64,000 nt of DNA from Aphanomyces cochlioides (GCA_019828595.1 JAHQRK010000054.1:1-64000), one strand, 5' to 3'. Counted from the stretch's first letter, positions 1 to 13,572 are shown. The notes: a model not told the origin generated them from the letters alone. Program-made: numbers and translations.

Positions 1-839
1 TTTCTCTGTGTCGAGAGTTGGACGCTTTTCATGGCAAACAAAAAGTGTTCCCAATATGATATTCTACTCTCCTTTTGTCCAAAGTATGGTCACTACATAA
101 TGACCAGTTTGAGACTCGATTATAAGAGCGCCATCATTCTTGCACAGCCGAGGCCACATATATATGAGCAAGTTGTTGTATTCCAAGTGCGTGGACATGT
201 TGGAAGAGCGTATTTATCGTCTTCCATTTCACACCATCGACAAAAGTATGATGGATCGAGTCTCGCGCAACGTATTGGATTCAAGATATTGTTTCTCCAG
301 CTTTGTAATTCCTCCAATTGTATGCATGTAATGTGTGCTATTCGCGTTGGATGAGACCAAATGTGTCGAGACATTCGAGAACAGGACATGAAATGGGTTA
401 CGAATGACAGTCATGTGAGCCTGGTCGAAACTCCTCTGGTACATGGTATATTTTCTTTGGCGTGGCAATATGGAATGAGTGTTTTGAGAAAGAAAACGGA
501 CCACGACAACAACGATACCACATTCACACCAAGTTACATCAACTACACCATACATATACACAGTCAACACACTACACCCTCATACCTTATACTCACCGAC
601 ATATATACAACACACCAGCTACTTCCTACTACCGACCTCGTGGCAGTCGTCACACACATCAATGGATGGCCGTGGGTCGTGCGATGGCTTGACTGCAACA
701 ATGCGTTTTACTGAGTCAAATCAGGTACATCTTCCCATACAAATGGCGTCAATGTTGTGGCTTTATCCGCTGCATTTCTCACACGAACAGCTCACTCCAG
801 TTCGTCTACATTGATGGATTCAAGCATCGTAATCGCAGC
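1..839. repeat. Diverged, tRNA-less copy of the array unit
   Basis: This copy is 839 bp rather than about 1,198. A deletion of roughly 330 bp ending near 500 removes the tRNA gene, its terminator and part of the CA-rich flank. A further 25 bp is missing near 685 in a segment the other copies keep (ttggaaattgatgag...), with several point changes and 1-3 base indels. It is clearly more diverged than any other copy. Either array homogenisation weakens here, or this is a dead unit between active blocks; what lies further left is unknown. Confidence 0.9.
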
Positions 840-1499
840 TTTCTCTGTGTCGAAAGTTGGGACGCTTTTCATGGCAAACAAAAAGTGTCCCAATATGATA
901 TTCTACTCTCCTTTTCGTCCAAAGTATGGTCACTACATAATGACCAGTTTGACTCACGATTATAAGAGCGCCATCATTCTTGCACAGCCGAGGCCACATA
1001 TATATGAGCAAGTTGTTGTATTCCAAGTGCGTGGACATGTTGGAAGAGCGTATTTATCGTCTTCCATTTCACACCATCGACAAAAGTATGATGGATCGAG
1101 TCTCGCGCAACGTATTGGATTCAAGATATTGTTTCTCCAGCTTTGTAATTCCTCCAATTGTATGCATGTAATGTGTGCTATTCGCGTTGGATGAGACCAA
1201 ATGTGTCGAGACATTCGAGAACAGGACATGAAATGGGTTACGAATGACAGTCATGTGAGCCTGGTCGAAACTCCTCTTCTGGTACATGGTATATTTTCTT
1301 TGGCGTGGCAATATGGAATGAGTGTTTTGAAAAAGAAAACAGAGCGACGGATGATTGGGAGACGAGTGGGTACGTTTTTCGTGGAGAAAAATGCTGGTTG
1401 TTTGTATTGTTTGTCTGATGACGAAGGGATAGAAAAGTCGAGATATAAAGACAGTCGAGTGAAGGAGGTGGAGAGTGTGGATGGAAAGTGAGAGTGGTG

Positions 1500-1515
1500 A
1501 AAAAGAGGGGCAAAA
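1500..1515 (-). terminator. Pol III T-run terminators of tRNA unit 1
   Basis: On the minus strand, just past the tRNA 3' end, come a T4 run (plus-strand 1512-1515) and then a T5 run (1500-1504). These are standard RNA polymerase III stop signals. The same two runs follow the tRNA in the other units. Four to five T is enough in most eukaryotes; the second run would act as a backup. Confidence 0.75.
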
Positions 1516-1519
1516 GTGT

Positions 1520-1593
1520 AGTCCACGACGGGACTCGAACCCGCAATCTCCCGCTTCGTAGGCGGATGCCCTATCCAATTGGGCCACGTAGAC
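1520..1593 (-). tRNA. tRNA-Arg(ACG), unit 1
   Basis: Full cloverleaf of 74 nt including the discriminator base, no intron and no encoded CCA. The 7 bp acceptor stem is GTCTACG/CGTGGAC with one T-G wobble; the D stem is GCCC/GGGC; the anticodon stem is TCCGC/GCGGG with loop CTACGAA, giving anticodon ACG (read as ICG, decoding CGU/CGC/CGA); the T stem is GCGGG/CCCGT with loop TTCGAGT. The A box (TGGCCCAATTGG) and B box (GGTTCGAGTCC) match Pol III internal promoter consensus. The other array copies look identical to this one. The spacer to its right has site A = T, site B = G, and gtggtagtcg where most units have gtggcagtcg. Confidence 0.97.
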
Positions 1594-1595
1594 GC

Positions 1596-1604
1596 TATAC
1601 TATA
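1596..1604 (-). promoter_or_regulatory. TATA-like element upstream of tRNA unit 1
   Basis: The minus-strand sequence tatagtata lies 2 bases before the first tRNA nucleotide, so it is very close to the mature 5' end. It is kept in all units and may help place TFIIIB or mark the start site. The main promoter is internal (A and B boxes). The role is inferred. Confidence 0.4.
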
Positions 1605-2717
1605 CACCCACACAACACGATACCATACAACCGAGACACAACAACACATACCACCAAGCATATTCCACTCCCCACGACAACAACGATACCACATTCACAC
1701 CAAGTTACATCAACTACACCATATATATACACAGTCAACACACTACACCCTCATACCTTATACTCACCGACATATATACAACACACCAGCTACTTCCTAC
1801 TACTGACCTCGTGGTAGTCGTCACACACATCAATGGATGGCCGTGGGTCGTGCTTGGAAATTGATGAGATCTAATCTGGATGGCTTGACTGCAACAATGC
1901 GTTTTACTGGAGTCAAATCAGGTACATCTTCCCATACAAATGGCGTCAATGTTGTGGCTTTATCCGCTGCATTTCTCACACGAACAGCTCACTCCAGTTC
2001 GTCTACATTGATGGATTCAAGCATCGTAATCGCAGCTTTCTCTGTGTCGAAAGTTGGGACGCTTTTCATGGCAAACAAAAAGTGTCCCAATATGATATTC
2101 TACTCTCCTTTTCGTCCAAAGTATGGTCACTACATAATGACCAGTTTGACTCACGATTATAAGAGCGCCATCATTCTTGCACAGCCGAGGCCACATATAT
2201 ATGAGCAAGTTGTTGTATTCCAAGTGCGTGGACATGTTGGAAGAGCGTATTTATCGTCTTCCATTTCACACCATCGACAAAAGTATGATGGATCGAGTCT
2301 CGCGCAACGTATTGGATTCAAGATATTGTTTCTCCAGCTTTGTAATTCCTCCAATTGTATGCATGTAATGTGTGCTATTCGCGTTGGATGAGACCAAATG
2401 TGTCGAGACATTCGAGAACAGGACATGAAATGGGTTACGAATGACAGTCATGTGAGCCTGGTCGAAACTCCTCTTCTGGTACATGGTATATTTTCTTTGG
2501 CGTGGCAATATGGAATGAGTGTTTTGAAAAAGAAAACAGAGCGACGGATGATTGGGGAGACGAGTGGGTACGTTTTTCGTGGAGAAAAATGCTGGTTGTT
2601 TGTATTGTTTGTCTGATGACGAAGGGATAGAAAAGTCGAGATATAAAGACAGTCGAGTGAAGGAGGTGGAGAGTGTGGATGGAAAGTGAGAGTGGTGAAA
2701 AAGAGGGGCAAAAGTGT

Positions 2718-2791
2718 AGTCCACGACGGGACTCGAACCCGCAATCTCCCGCTTCGTAGGCGGATGCCCTATCCAATTGGGCCACGTAGAC
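2718..2791 (-). tRNA. tRNA-Arg(ACG), unit 2
   Basis: Same gene as unit 1. Right-hand spacer: A = T, B = G. Confidence 0.96.
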
Positions 2792-3915
2792 GCTATACTA
2801 TACACCCACACAACACGATACCATACAACCGAGACACAACAACACATACCACCAAGCATATTCCACTCCCCACGACAACAACGATACCACATTCACACCA
2901 AGTTACATCAACTACACCATATATATACACAGTCAACACACTACACCCTCATACCTTATACTCACCGACATATATACAACACACCAGCTACTTCCTACTA
3001 CTGACCTCGTGGCAGTCGTCACACACATCAATGGATGGCCGTGGGTCGTGCTTGGAAATTGATGAGATCTAATCTGGATGGCTTGACTGCAACAATGCGT
3101 TTTACTGGAGTCAAATCAGGTACATCTTCCCATACAAATGGCGTCAATGTTGTGGCTTTATCCGCTGCATTTCTCACACGAACAGCTCACTCCAGTTCGT
3201 CTACATTGATGGATTCAAGCATCGTAATCGCAGCTTTCTCTGTGTCGAAAGTTGGGACGCTTTTCATGGCAAACAAAAAGTGTCCCAATATGATATTCTA
3301 CTCTCCTTTTCGTCCAAAGTATGGTCACTACATAATGACCAGTTTGACTCACGATTATAAGAGCGCCATCATTCTTGCACAGCCGAGGCCACATATATAT
3401 GAGCAAGTTGTTGTATTCCAAGTGCGTGGACATGTTGGAAGAGCGTATTTATCGTCTTCCATTTCACACCATCGACAAAAGTATGATGGATCGAGTCTCG
3501 CGCAACGTATTGGATTCAAGATATTGTTTCTCCAGCTTTGTAATTCCTCCAATTGTATGCATGTAATGTGTGCTATTCGCGTTGGATGAGACCAAATGTG
3601 TCGAGACATTCGAGAACAGGACATGAAATGGGTTACGAATGACAGTCATGTGAGCCTGGTCGAAACTCCTCTTCTGGTACATGGTATATTTTCTTTGGCG
3701 TGGCAATATGGAATGAGTGTTTTGAAAAAGAAAACAGAGCGACGGATGATTGGGGAGACGAGTGGGTACGTTTTTCGTGGAGAAAAATGCTGGTTGTTTG
3801 TATTGTTTGTCTGATGACGAAGGGATAGAAAAGTCGAGATATAAAGACAGTCGAGTGAAGGAGGTGGAGAGTGTGGATGGAAAGTGAGAGTGGTGAAAAA
3901 GAGGGGCAAAAGTGT

Positions 3916-3989
3916 AGTCCACGACGGGACTCGAACCCGCAATCTCCCGCTTCGTAGGCGGATGCCCTATCCAATTGGGCCACGTAGAC
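3916..3989 (-). tRNA. tRNA-Arg(ACG), unit 3
   Basis: Same gene as unit 1. Right-hand spacer: A = T, B = G. Confidence 0.96.
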
Positions 3990-5113
3990 GCTATACTATA
4001 CACCCACACAACACGATACCATACAACCGAGACACAACAACACATACCACCAAGCATATTCCACTCCCCACGACAACAACGATACCACATTCACACCAAG
4101 TTACATCAACTACACCATATATATACACAGTCAACACACTACACCCTCATACCTTATACTCACCGACATATATACAACACACCAGCTACTTCCTACTACT
4201 GACCTCGTGGCAGTCGTCACACACATCAATGGATGGCCGTGGGTCGTGCTTGGAAATTGATGAGATCTAATCTGGATGGCTTGACTGCAACAATGCGTTT
4301 TACTGGAGTCAAATCAGGTACATCTTCCCATACAAATGGCGTCAATGTTGTGGCTTTATCCGCTGCATTTCTCACACGAACAGCTCACTCCAGTTCGTCT
4401 ACATTGATGGATTCAAGCATCGTAATCGCAGCTTTCTCTGTGTCGAAAGTTGGGACGCTTTTCATGGCAAACAAAAAGTGTCCCAATATGATATTCTACT
4501 CTCCTTTTCGTCCAAAGTATGGTCACTACATAATGACCAGTTTGACTCACGATTATAAGAGCGCCATCATTCTTGCACAGCCGAGGCCACATATATATGA
4601 GCAAGTTGTTGTATTCCAAGTGCGTGGACATGTTGGAAGAGCGTATTTATCGTCTTCCATTTCACACCATCGACAAAAGTATGATGGATCGAGTCTCGCG
4701 CAACGTATTGGATTCAAGATATTGTTTCTCCAGCTTTGTAATTCCTCCAATTGTATGCATGTAATGTGTGCTATTCGCGTTGGATGAGACCAAATGTGTC
4801 GAGACATTCGAGAACAGGACATGAAATGGGTTACGAATGACAGTCATGTGAGCCTGGTCGAAACTCCTCTTCTGGTACATGGTATATTTTCTTTGGCGTG
4901 GCAATATGGAATGAGTGTTTTGAAAAAGAAAACAGAGCGACGGATGATTGGGGAGACGAGTGGGTACGTTTTTCGTGGAGAAAAATGCTGGTTGTTTGTA
5001 TTGTTTGTCTGATGACGAAGGGATAGAAAAGTCGAGATATAAAGACAGTCGAGTGAAGGAGGTGGAGAGTGTGGATGGAAAGTGAGAGTGGTGAAAAAGA
5101 GGGGCAAAAGTGT

Positions 5114-5187
5114 AGTCCACGACGGGACTCGAACCCGCAATCTCCCGCTTCGTAGGCGGATGCCCTATCCAATTGGGCCACGTAGAC
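5114..5187 (-). tRNA. tRNA-Arg(ACG), unit 4
   Basis: Same gene as unit 1. Right-hand spacer: A = T, B = C, gtggtagtcg variant, and one T missing in the run near 5,658, which opens a longer minus-strand frame. Confidence 0.96.
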
Positions 5188-5466
5188 GCTATACTATACA
5201 CCCACACAACACGATACCATACAACCGAGACACAACAACACATACCACCAAGCATATTCCACTCCCCACGACAACAACGATACCACATTCACACCAAGTT
5301 ACATCAACTACACCATATATATACACAGTCAACACACTACACCCTCATACCTTATACTCACCGACATATATACAACACACCAGCTACTTCCTACTACTGA
5401 CCTCGTGGTAGTCGTCACACACATCAATGGATGGCCGTGGGTCGTGCTTGGAAATTGATGAGATCT

Positions 5467-5828
5467 AATCTGGATGGCTTGACTGCAACAATGCGTTTTA
5501 CTCGAGTCAAATCAGGTACATCTTCCCATACAAATGGCGTCAATGTTGTGGCTTTATCCGCTGCATTTCTCACACGAACAGCTCACTCCAGTTCGTCTAC
5601 ATTGATGGATTCAAGCATCGTAATCGCAGCTTTCTCTGTGTCGAAAGTTGGGACGCTTTCATGGCAAACAAAAAGTGTCCCAATATGATATTCTACTCTC
5701 CTTTTCGTCCAAAGTATGGTCACTACATAATGACCAGTTTGACTCACGATTATAAGAGCGCCATCATTCTTGCACAGCCGAGGCCACATATATATGAGCA
5801 AGTTGTTGTATTCCAAGTGCGTGGACAT
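5467..5828 (-). pseudogene. Possible decayed coding segment within the repeat unit
   Basis: On the minus strand the unit contains stretches whose composition looks protein-coding. In this copy a missing T near 5,658 joins two of them: an upstream part containing TGHYVVTILW and a downstream part containing VPTFDTEKAAITM and ESINVDELE, then a TGA, then a further open stretch containing PFVWEDVPDLT. In all other copies the extra T breaks this frame. I do not recognise the family. It could be a relic of a gene captured when the unit formed, or chance. The right end of the array cuts this same segment at 37,994. Confidence 0.25.
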
Positions 5829-6310
5829 GTTGGAAGAGCGTATTTATCGTCTTCCATTTCACACCATCGACAAAAGTATGATGGATCGAGTCTCGCGCAA
5901 CGTATTGGATTCAAGATATTGTTTCTCCAGCTTTGTAATTCCTCCAATTGTATGCATGTAATGTGTGCTATTCGCGTTGGATGAGACCAAATGTGTCGAG
6001 ACATTCGAGAACAGGACATGAAATGGGTTACGAATGACAGTCATGTGAGCCTGGTCGAAACTCCTCTTCTGGTACATGGTATATTTTCTTTGGCGTGGCA
6101 ATATGGAATGAGTGTTTTGAAAAAGAAAACAGAGCGACGGATGATTGGGGAGACGAGTGGGTACGTTTTTCGTGGAGAAAAATGCTGGTTGTTTGTATTG
6201 TTTGTCTGATGACGAAGGGATAGAAAAGTCGAGATATAAAGACAGTCGAGTGAAGGAGGTGGAGAGTGTGGATGGAAAGTGAGAGTGGTGAAAAAGAGGG
6301 GCAAAAGTGT

Positions 6311-6384
6311 AGTCCACGACGGGACTCGAACCCGCAATCTCCCGCTTCGTAGGCGGATGCCCTATCCAATTGGGCCACGTAGAC
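6311..6384 (-). tRNA. tRNA-Arg(ACG), unit 5
   Basis: Same gene as unit 1. Right-hand spacer: A = T, B = G. Confidence 0.96.
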
Positions 6385-7508
6385 GCTATACTATACACCC
6401 ACACAACACGATACCATACAACCGAGACACAACAACACATACCACCAAGCATATTCCACTCCCCACGACAACAACGATACCACATTCACACCAAGTTACA
6501 TCAACTACACCATATATATACACAGTCAACACACTACACCCTCATACCTTATACTCACCGACATATATACAACACACCAGCTACTTCCTACTACTGACCT
6601 CGTGGCAGTCGTCACACACATCAATGGATGGCCGTGGGTCGTGCTTGGAAATTGATGAGATCTAATCTGGATGGCTTGACTGCAACAATGCGTTTTACTG
6701 GAGTCAAATCAGGTACATCTTCCCATACAAATGGCGTCAATGTTGTGGCTTTATCCGCTGCATTTCTCACACGAACAGCTCACTCCAGTTCGTCTACATT
6801 GATGGATTCAAGCATCGTAATCGCAGCTTTCTCTGTGTCGAAAGTTGGGACGCTTTTCATGGCAAACAAAAAGTGTCCCAATATGATATTCTACTCTCCT
6901 TTTCGTCCAAAGTATGGTCACTACATAATGACCAGTTTGACTCACGATTATAAGAGCGCCATCATTCTTGCACAGCCGAGGCCACATATATATGAGCAAG
7001 TTGTTGTATTCCAAGTGCGTGGACATGTTGGAAGAGCGTATTTATCGTCTTCCATTTCACACCATCGACAAAAGTATGATGGATCGAGTCTCGCGCAACG
7101 TATTGGATTCAAGATATTGTTTCTCCAGCTTTGTAATTCCTCCAATTGTATGCATGTAATGTGTGCTATTCGCGTTGGATGAGACCAAATGTGTCGAGAC
7201 ATTCGAGAACAGGACATGAAATGGGTTACGAATGACAGTCATGTGAGCCTGGTCGAAACTCCTCTTCTGGTACATGGTATATTTTCTTTGGCGTGGCAAT
7301 ATGGAATGAGTGTTTTGAAAAAGAAAACAGAGCGACGGATGATTGGGGAGACGAGTGGGTACGTTTTTCGTGGAGAAAAATGCTGGTTGTTTGTATTGTT
7401 TGTCTGATGACGAAGGGATAGAAAAGTCGAGATATAAAGACAGTCGAGTGAAGGAGGTGGAGAGTGTGGATGGAAAGTGAGAGTGGTGAAAAAGAGGGGC
7501 AAAAGTGT

Positions 7509-7582
7509 AGTCCACGACGGGACTCGAACCCGCAATCTCCCGCTTCGTAGGCGGATGCCCTATCCAATTGGGCCACGTAGAC
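7509..7582 (-). tRNA. tRNA-Arg(ACG), unit 6
   Basis: Same gene as unit 1. Right-hand spacer: A = C, B = G; first full unit from the left with C at site A. Confidence 0.96.
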
Positions 7583-8706
7583 GCTATACTATACACCCAC
7601 ACAACACGATACCATACAACCGAGACACAACAACACATACCACCAAGCATATTCCACTCCCCACGACAACAACGATACCACATTCACACCAAGTTACATC
7701 AACTACACCATATATATACACAGTCAACACACTACACCCTCATACCTTATACTCACCGACATATATACAACACACCAGCTACTTCCTACTACCGACCTCG
7801 TGGCAGTCGTCACACACATCAATGGATGGCCGTGGGTCGTGCTTGGAAATTGATGAGATCTAATCTGGATGGCTTGACTGCAACAATGCGTTTTACTGGA
7901 GTCAAATCAGGTACATCTTCCCATACAAATGGCGTCAATGTTGTGGCTTTATCCGCTGCATTTCTCACACGAACAGCTCACTCCAGTTCGTCTACATTGA
8001 TGGATTCAAGCATCGTAATCGCAGCTTTCTCTGTGTCGAAAGTTGGGACGCTTTTCATGGCAAACAAAAAGTGTCCCAATATGATATTCTACTCTCCTTT
8101 TCGTCCAAAGTATGGTCACTACATAATGACCAGTTTGACTCACGATTATAAGAGCGCCATCATTCTTGCACAGCCGAGGCCACATATATATGAGCAAGTT
8201 GTTGTATTCCAAGTGCGTGGACATGTTGGAAGAGCGTATTTATCGTCTTCCATTTCACACCATCGACAAAAGTATGATGGATCGAGTCTCGCGCAACGTA
8301 TTGGATTCAAGATATTGTTTCTCCAGCTTTGTAATTCCTCCAATTGTATGCATGTAATGTGTGCTATTCGCGTTGGATGAGACCAAATGTGTCGAGACAT
8401 TCGAGAACAGGACATGAAATGGGTTACGAATGACAGTCATGTGAGCCTGGTCGAAACTCCTCTTCTGGTACATGGTATATTTTCTTTGGCGTGGCAATAT
8501 GGAATGAGTGTTTTGAAAAAGAAAACAGAGCGACGGATGATTGGGGAGACGAGTGGGTACGTTTTTCGTGGAGAAAAATGCTGGTTGTTTGTATTGTTTG
8601 TCTGATGACGAAGGGATAGAAAAGTCGAGATATAAAGACAGTCGAGTGAAGGAGGTGGAGAGTGTGGATGGAAAGTGAGAGTGGTGAAAAAGAGGGGCAA
8701 AAGTGT

Positions 8707-8780
8707 AGTCCACGACGGGACTCGAACCCGCAATCTCCCGCTTCGTAGGCGGATGCCCTATCCAATTGGGCCACGTAGAC
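8707..8780 (-). tRNA. tRNA-Arg(ACG), unit 7
   Basis: Same gene as unit 1. Right-hand spacer: A = T, B = C. Confidence 0.96.
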
Positions 8781-9904
8781 GCTATACTATACACCCACAC
8801 AACACGATACCATACAACCGAGACACAACAACACATACCACCAAGCATATTCCACTCCCCACGACAACAACGATACCACATTCACACCAAGTTACATCAA
8901 CTACACCATATATATACACAGTCAACACACTACACCCTCATACCTTATACTCACCGACATATATACAACACACCAGCTACTTCCTACTACTGACCTCGTG
9001 GCAGTCGTCACACACATCAATGGATGGCCGTGGGTCGTGCTTGGAAATTGATGAGATCTAATCTGGATGGCTTGACTGCAACAATGCGTTTTACTCGAGT
9101 CAAATCAGGTACATCTTCCCATACAAATGGCGTCAATGTTGTGGCTTTATCCGCTGCATTTCTCACACGAACAGCTCACTCCAGTTCGTCTACATTGATG
9201 GATTCAAGCATCGTAATCGCAGCTTTCTCTGTGTCGAAAGTTGGGACGCTTTTCATGGCAAACAAAAAGTGTCCCAATATGATATTCTACTCTCCTTTTC
9301 GTCCAAAGTATGGTCACTACATAATGACCAGTTTGACTCACGATTATAAGAGCGCCATCATTCTTGCACAGCCGAGGCCACATATATATGAGCAAGTTGT
9401 TGTATTCCAAGTGCGTGGACATGTTGGAAGAGCGTATTTATCGTCTTCCATTTCACACCATCGACAAAAGTATGATGGATCGAGTCTCGCGCAACGTATT
9501 GGATTCAAGATATTGTTTCTCCAGCTTTGTAATTCCTCCAATTGTATGCATGTAATGTGTGCTATTCGCGTTGGATGAGACCAAATGTGTCGAGACATTC
9601 GAGAACAGGACATGAAATGGGTTACGAATGACAGTCATGTGAGCCTGGTCGAAACTCCTCTTCTGGTACATGGTATATTTTCTTTGGCGTGGCAATATGG
9701 AATGAGTGTTTTGAAAAAGAAAACAGAGCGACGGATGATTGGGGAGACGAGTGGGTACGTTTTTCGTGGAGAAAAATGCTGGTTGTTTGTATTGTTTGTC
9801 TGATGACGAAGGGATAGAAAAGTCGAGATATAAAGACAGTCGAGTGAAGGAGGTGGAGAGTGTGGATGGAAAGTGAGAGTGGTGAAAAAGAGGGGCAAAA
9901 GTGT

Positions 9905-9978
9905 AGTCCACGACGGGACTCGAACCCGCAATCTCCCGCTTCGTAGGCGGATGCCCTATCCAATTGGGCCACGTAGAC
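9905..9978 (-). tRNA. tRNA-Arg(ACG), unit 8
   Basis: Same gene as unit 1. Right-hand spacer: A = T, B = G; first of four consecutive T/G units. Confidence 0.96.
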
Positions 9979-11102
9979 GCTATACTATACACCCACACAA
10001 CACGATACCATACAACCGAGACACAACAACACATACCACCAAGCATATTCCACTCCCCACGACAACAACGATACCACATTCACACCAAGTTACATCAACT
10101 ACACCATATATATACACAGTCAACACACTACACCCTCATACCTTATACTCACCGACATATATACAACACACCAGCTACTTCCTACTACTGACCTCGTGGC
10201 AGTCGTCACACACATCAATGGATGGCCGTGGGTCGTGCTTGGAAATTGATGAGATCTAATCTGGATGGCTTGACTGCAACAATGCGTTTTACTGGAGTCA
10301 AATCAGGTACATCTTCCCATACAAATGGCGTCAATGTTGTGGCTTTATCCGCTGCATTTCTCACACGAACAGCTCACTCCAGTTCGTCTACATTGATGGA
10401 TTCAAGCATCGTAATCGCAGCTTTCTCTGTGTCGAAAGTTGGGACGCTTTTCATGGCAAACAAAAAGTGTCCCAATATGATATTCTACTCTCCTTTTCGT
10501 CCAAAGTATGGTCACTACATAATGACCAGTTTGACTCACGATTATAAGAGCGCCATCATTCTTGCACAGCCGAGGCCACATATATATGAGCAAGTTGTTG
10601 TATTCCAAGTGCGTGGACATGTTGGAAGAGCGTATTTATCGTCTTCCATTTCACACCATCGACAAAAGTATGATGGATCGAGTCTCGCGCAACGTATTGG
10701 ATTCAAGATATTGTTTCTCCAGCTTTGTAATTCCTCCAATTGTATGCATGTAATGTGTGCTATTCGCGTTGGATGAGACCAAATGTGTCGAGACATTCGA
10801 GAACAGGACATGAAATGGGTTACGAATGACAGTCATGTGAGCCTGGTCGAAACTCCTCTTCTGGTACATGGTATATTTTCTTTGGCGTGGCAATATGGAA
10901 TGAGTGTTTTGAAAAAGAAAACAGAGCGACGGATGATTGGGGAGACGAGTGGGTACGTTTTTCGTGGAGAAAAATGCTGGTTGTTTGTATTGTTTGTCTG
11001 ATGACGAAGGGATAGAAAAGTCGAGATATAAAGACAGTCGAGTGAAGGAGGTGGAGAGTGTGGATGGAAAGTGAGAGTGGTGAAAAAGAGGGGCAAAAGT
11101 GT

Positions 11103-11176
11103 AGTCCACGACGGGACTCGAACCCGCAATCTCCCGCTTCGTAGGCGGATGCCCTATCCAATTGGGCCACGTAGAC
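11103..11176 (-). tRNA. tRNA-Arg(ACG), unit 9
   Basis: Same gene as unit 1. Right-hand spacer: A = T, B = G. Confidence 0.96.
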
Positions 11177-12300
11177 GCTATACTATACACCCACACAACA
11201 CGATACCATACAACCGAGACACAACAACACATACCACCAAGCATATTCCACTCCCCACGACAACAACGATACCACATTCACACCAAGTTACATCAACTAC
11301 ACCATATATATACACAGTCAACACACTACACCCTCATACCTTATACTCACCGACATATATACAACACACCAGCTACTTCCTACTACTGACCTCGTGGCAG
11401 TCGTCACACACATCAATGGATGGCCGTGGGTCGTGCTTGGAAATTGATGAGATCTAATCTGGATGGCTTGACTGCAACAATGCGTTTTACTGGAGTCAAA
11501 TCAGGTACATCTTCCCATACAAATGGCGTCAATGTTGTGGCTTTATCCGCTGCATTTCTCACACGAACAGCTCACTCCAGTTCGTCTACATTGATGGATT
11601 CAAGCATCGTAATCGCAGCTTTCTCTGTGTCGAAAGTTGGGACGCTTTTCATGGCAAACAAAAAGTGTCCCAATATGATATTCTACTCTCCTTTTCGTCC
11701 AAAGTATGGTCACTACATAATGACCAGTTTGACTCACGATTATAAGAGCGCCATCATTCTTGCACAGCCGAGGCCACATATATATGAGCAAGTTGTTGTA
11801 TTCCAAGTGCGTGGACATGTTGGAAGAGCGTATTTATCGTCTTCCATTTCACACCATCGACAAAAGTATGATGGATCGAGTCTCGCGCAACGTATTGGAT
11901 TCAAGATATTGTTTCTCCAGCTTTGTAATTCCTCCAATTGTATGCATGTAATGTGTGCTATTCGCGTTGGATGAGACCAAATGTGTCGAGACATTCGAGA
12001 ACAGGACATGAAATGGGTTACGAATGACAGTCATGTGAGCCTGGTCGAAACTCCTCTTCTGGTACATGGTATATTTTCTTTGGCGTGGCAATATGGAATG
12101 AGTGTTTTGAAAAAGAAAACAGAGCGACGGATGATTGGGGAGACGAGTGGGTACGTTTTTCGTGGAGAAAAATGCTGGTTGTTTGTATTGTTTGTCTGAT
12201 GACGAAGGGATAGAAAAGTCGAGATATAAAGACAGTCGAGTGAAGGAGGTGGAGAGTGTGGATGGAAAGTGAGAGTGGTGAAAAAGAGGGGCAAAAGTGT

Positions 12301-12374
12301 AGTCCACGACGGGACTCGAACCCGCAATCTCCCGCTTCGTAGGCGGATGCCCTATCCAATTGGGCCACGTAGAC
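12301..12374 (-). tRNA. tRNA-Arg(ACG), unit 10
   Basis: Same gene as unit 1. Right-hand spacer: A = T, B = G. Confidence 0.96.
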
Positions 12375-13498
12375 GCTATACTATACACCCACACAACACG
12401 ATACCATACAACCGAGACACAACAACACATACCACCAAGCATATTCCACTCCCCACGACAACAACGATACCACATTCACACCAAGTTACATCAACTACAC
12501 CATATATATACACAGTCAACACACTACACCCTCATACCTTATACTCACCGACATATATACAACACACCAGCTACTTCCTACTACTGACCTCGTGGCAGTC
12601 GTCACACACATCAATGGATGGCCGTGGGTCGTGCTTGGAAATTGATGAGATCTAATCTGGATGGCTTGACTGCAACAATGCGTTTTACTGGAGTCAAATC
12701 AGGTACATCTTCCCATACAAATGGCGTCAATGTTGTGGCTTTATCCGCTGCATTTCTCACACGAACAGCTCACTCCAGTTCGTCTACATTGATGGATTCA
12801 AGCATCGTAATCGCAGCTTTCTCTGTGTCGAAAGTTGGGACGCTTTTCATGGCAAACAAAAAGTGTCCCAATATGATATTCTACTCTCCTTTTCGTCCAA
12901 AGTATGGTCACTACATAATGACCAGTTTGACTCACGATTATAAGAGCGCCATCATTCTTGCACAGCCGAGGCCACATATATATGAGCAAGTTGTTGTATT
13001 CCAAGTGCGTGGACATGTTGGAAGAGCGTATTTATCGTCTTCCATTTCACACCATCGACAAAAGTATGATGGATCGAGTCTCGCGCAACGTATTGGATTC
13101 AAGATATTGTTTCTCCAGCTTTGTAATTCCTCCAATTGTATGCATGTAATGTGTGCTATTCGCGTTGGATGAGACCAAATGTGTCGAGACATTCGAGAAC
13201 AGGACATGAAATGGGTTACGAATGACAGTCATGTGAGCCTGGTCGAAACTCCTCTTCTGGTACATGGTATATTTTCTTTGGCGTGGCAATATGGAATGAG
13301 TGTTTTGAAAAAGAAAACAGAGCGACGGATGATTGGGGAGACGAGTGGGTACGTTTTTCGTGGAGAAAAATGCTGGTTGTTTGTATTGTTTGTCTGATGA
13401 CGAAGGGATAGAAAAGTCGAGATATAAAGACAGTCGAGTGAAGGAGGTGGAGAGTGTGGATGGAAAGTGAGAGTGGTGAAAAAGAGGGGCAAAAGTGT

Positions 13499-13572
13499 AG
13501 TCCACGACGGGACTCGAACCCGCAATCTCCCGCTTCGTAGGCGGATGCCCTATCCAATTGGGCCACGTAGAC
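13499..13572 (-). tRNA. tRNA-Arg(ACG), unit 11
   Basis: Same gene as unit 1. Right-hand spacer: A = T, B = G; last of the four-unit T/G run. Confidence 0.96.

Noticed and set aside
1238..1694. Open frames over the tRNA (minus-strand MAQLDRASAYEAG..., plus-strand VVHDGTRTRNLPL...) and similar ones in every unit
   Set aside because: They are translations of the tRNA gene and its flanks, a well-known source of false proteins in databases; no independent coding signal.
1854..1895. Box C-like TGATGA motifs in the unit as a possible C/D snoRNA
   Set aside because: No matching box D at suitable spacing with flanking stem; chance occurrence.
7568..8380. A 270-codon plus-strand frame in some units
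   Set aside because: It exists only in units with C at site A and certain other variants; its mate units have stops. Low-complexity His/Thr-rich start from the CA-rich spacer. Not conserved as a frame.
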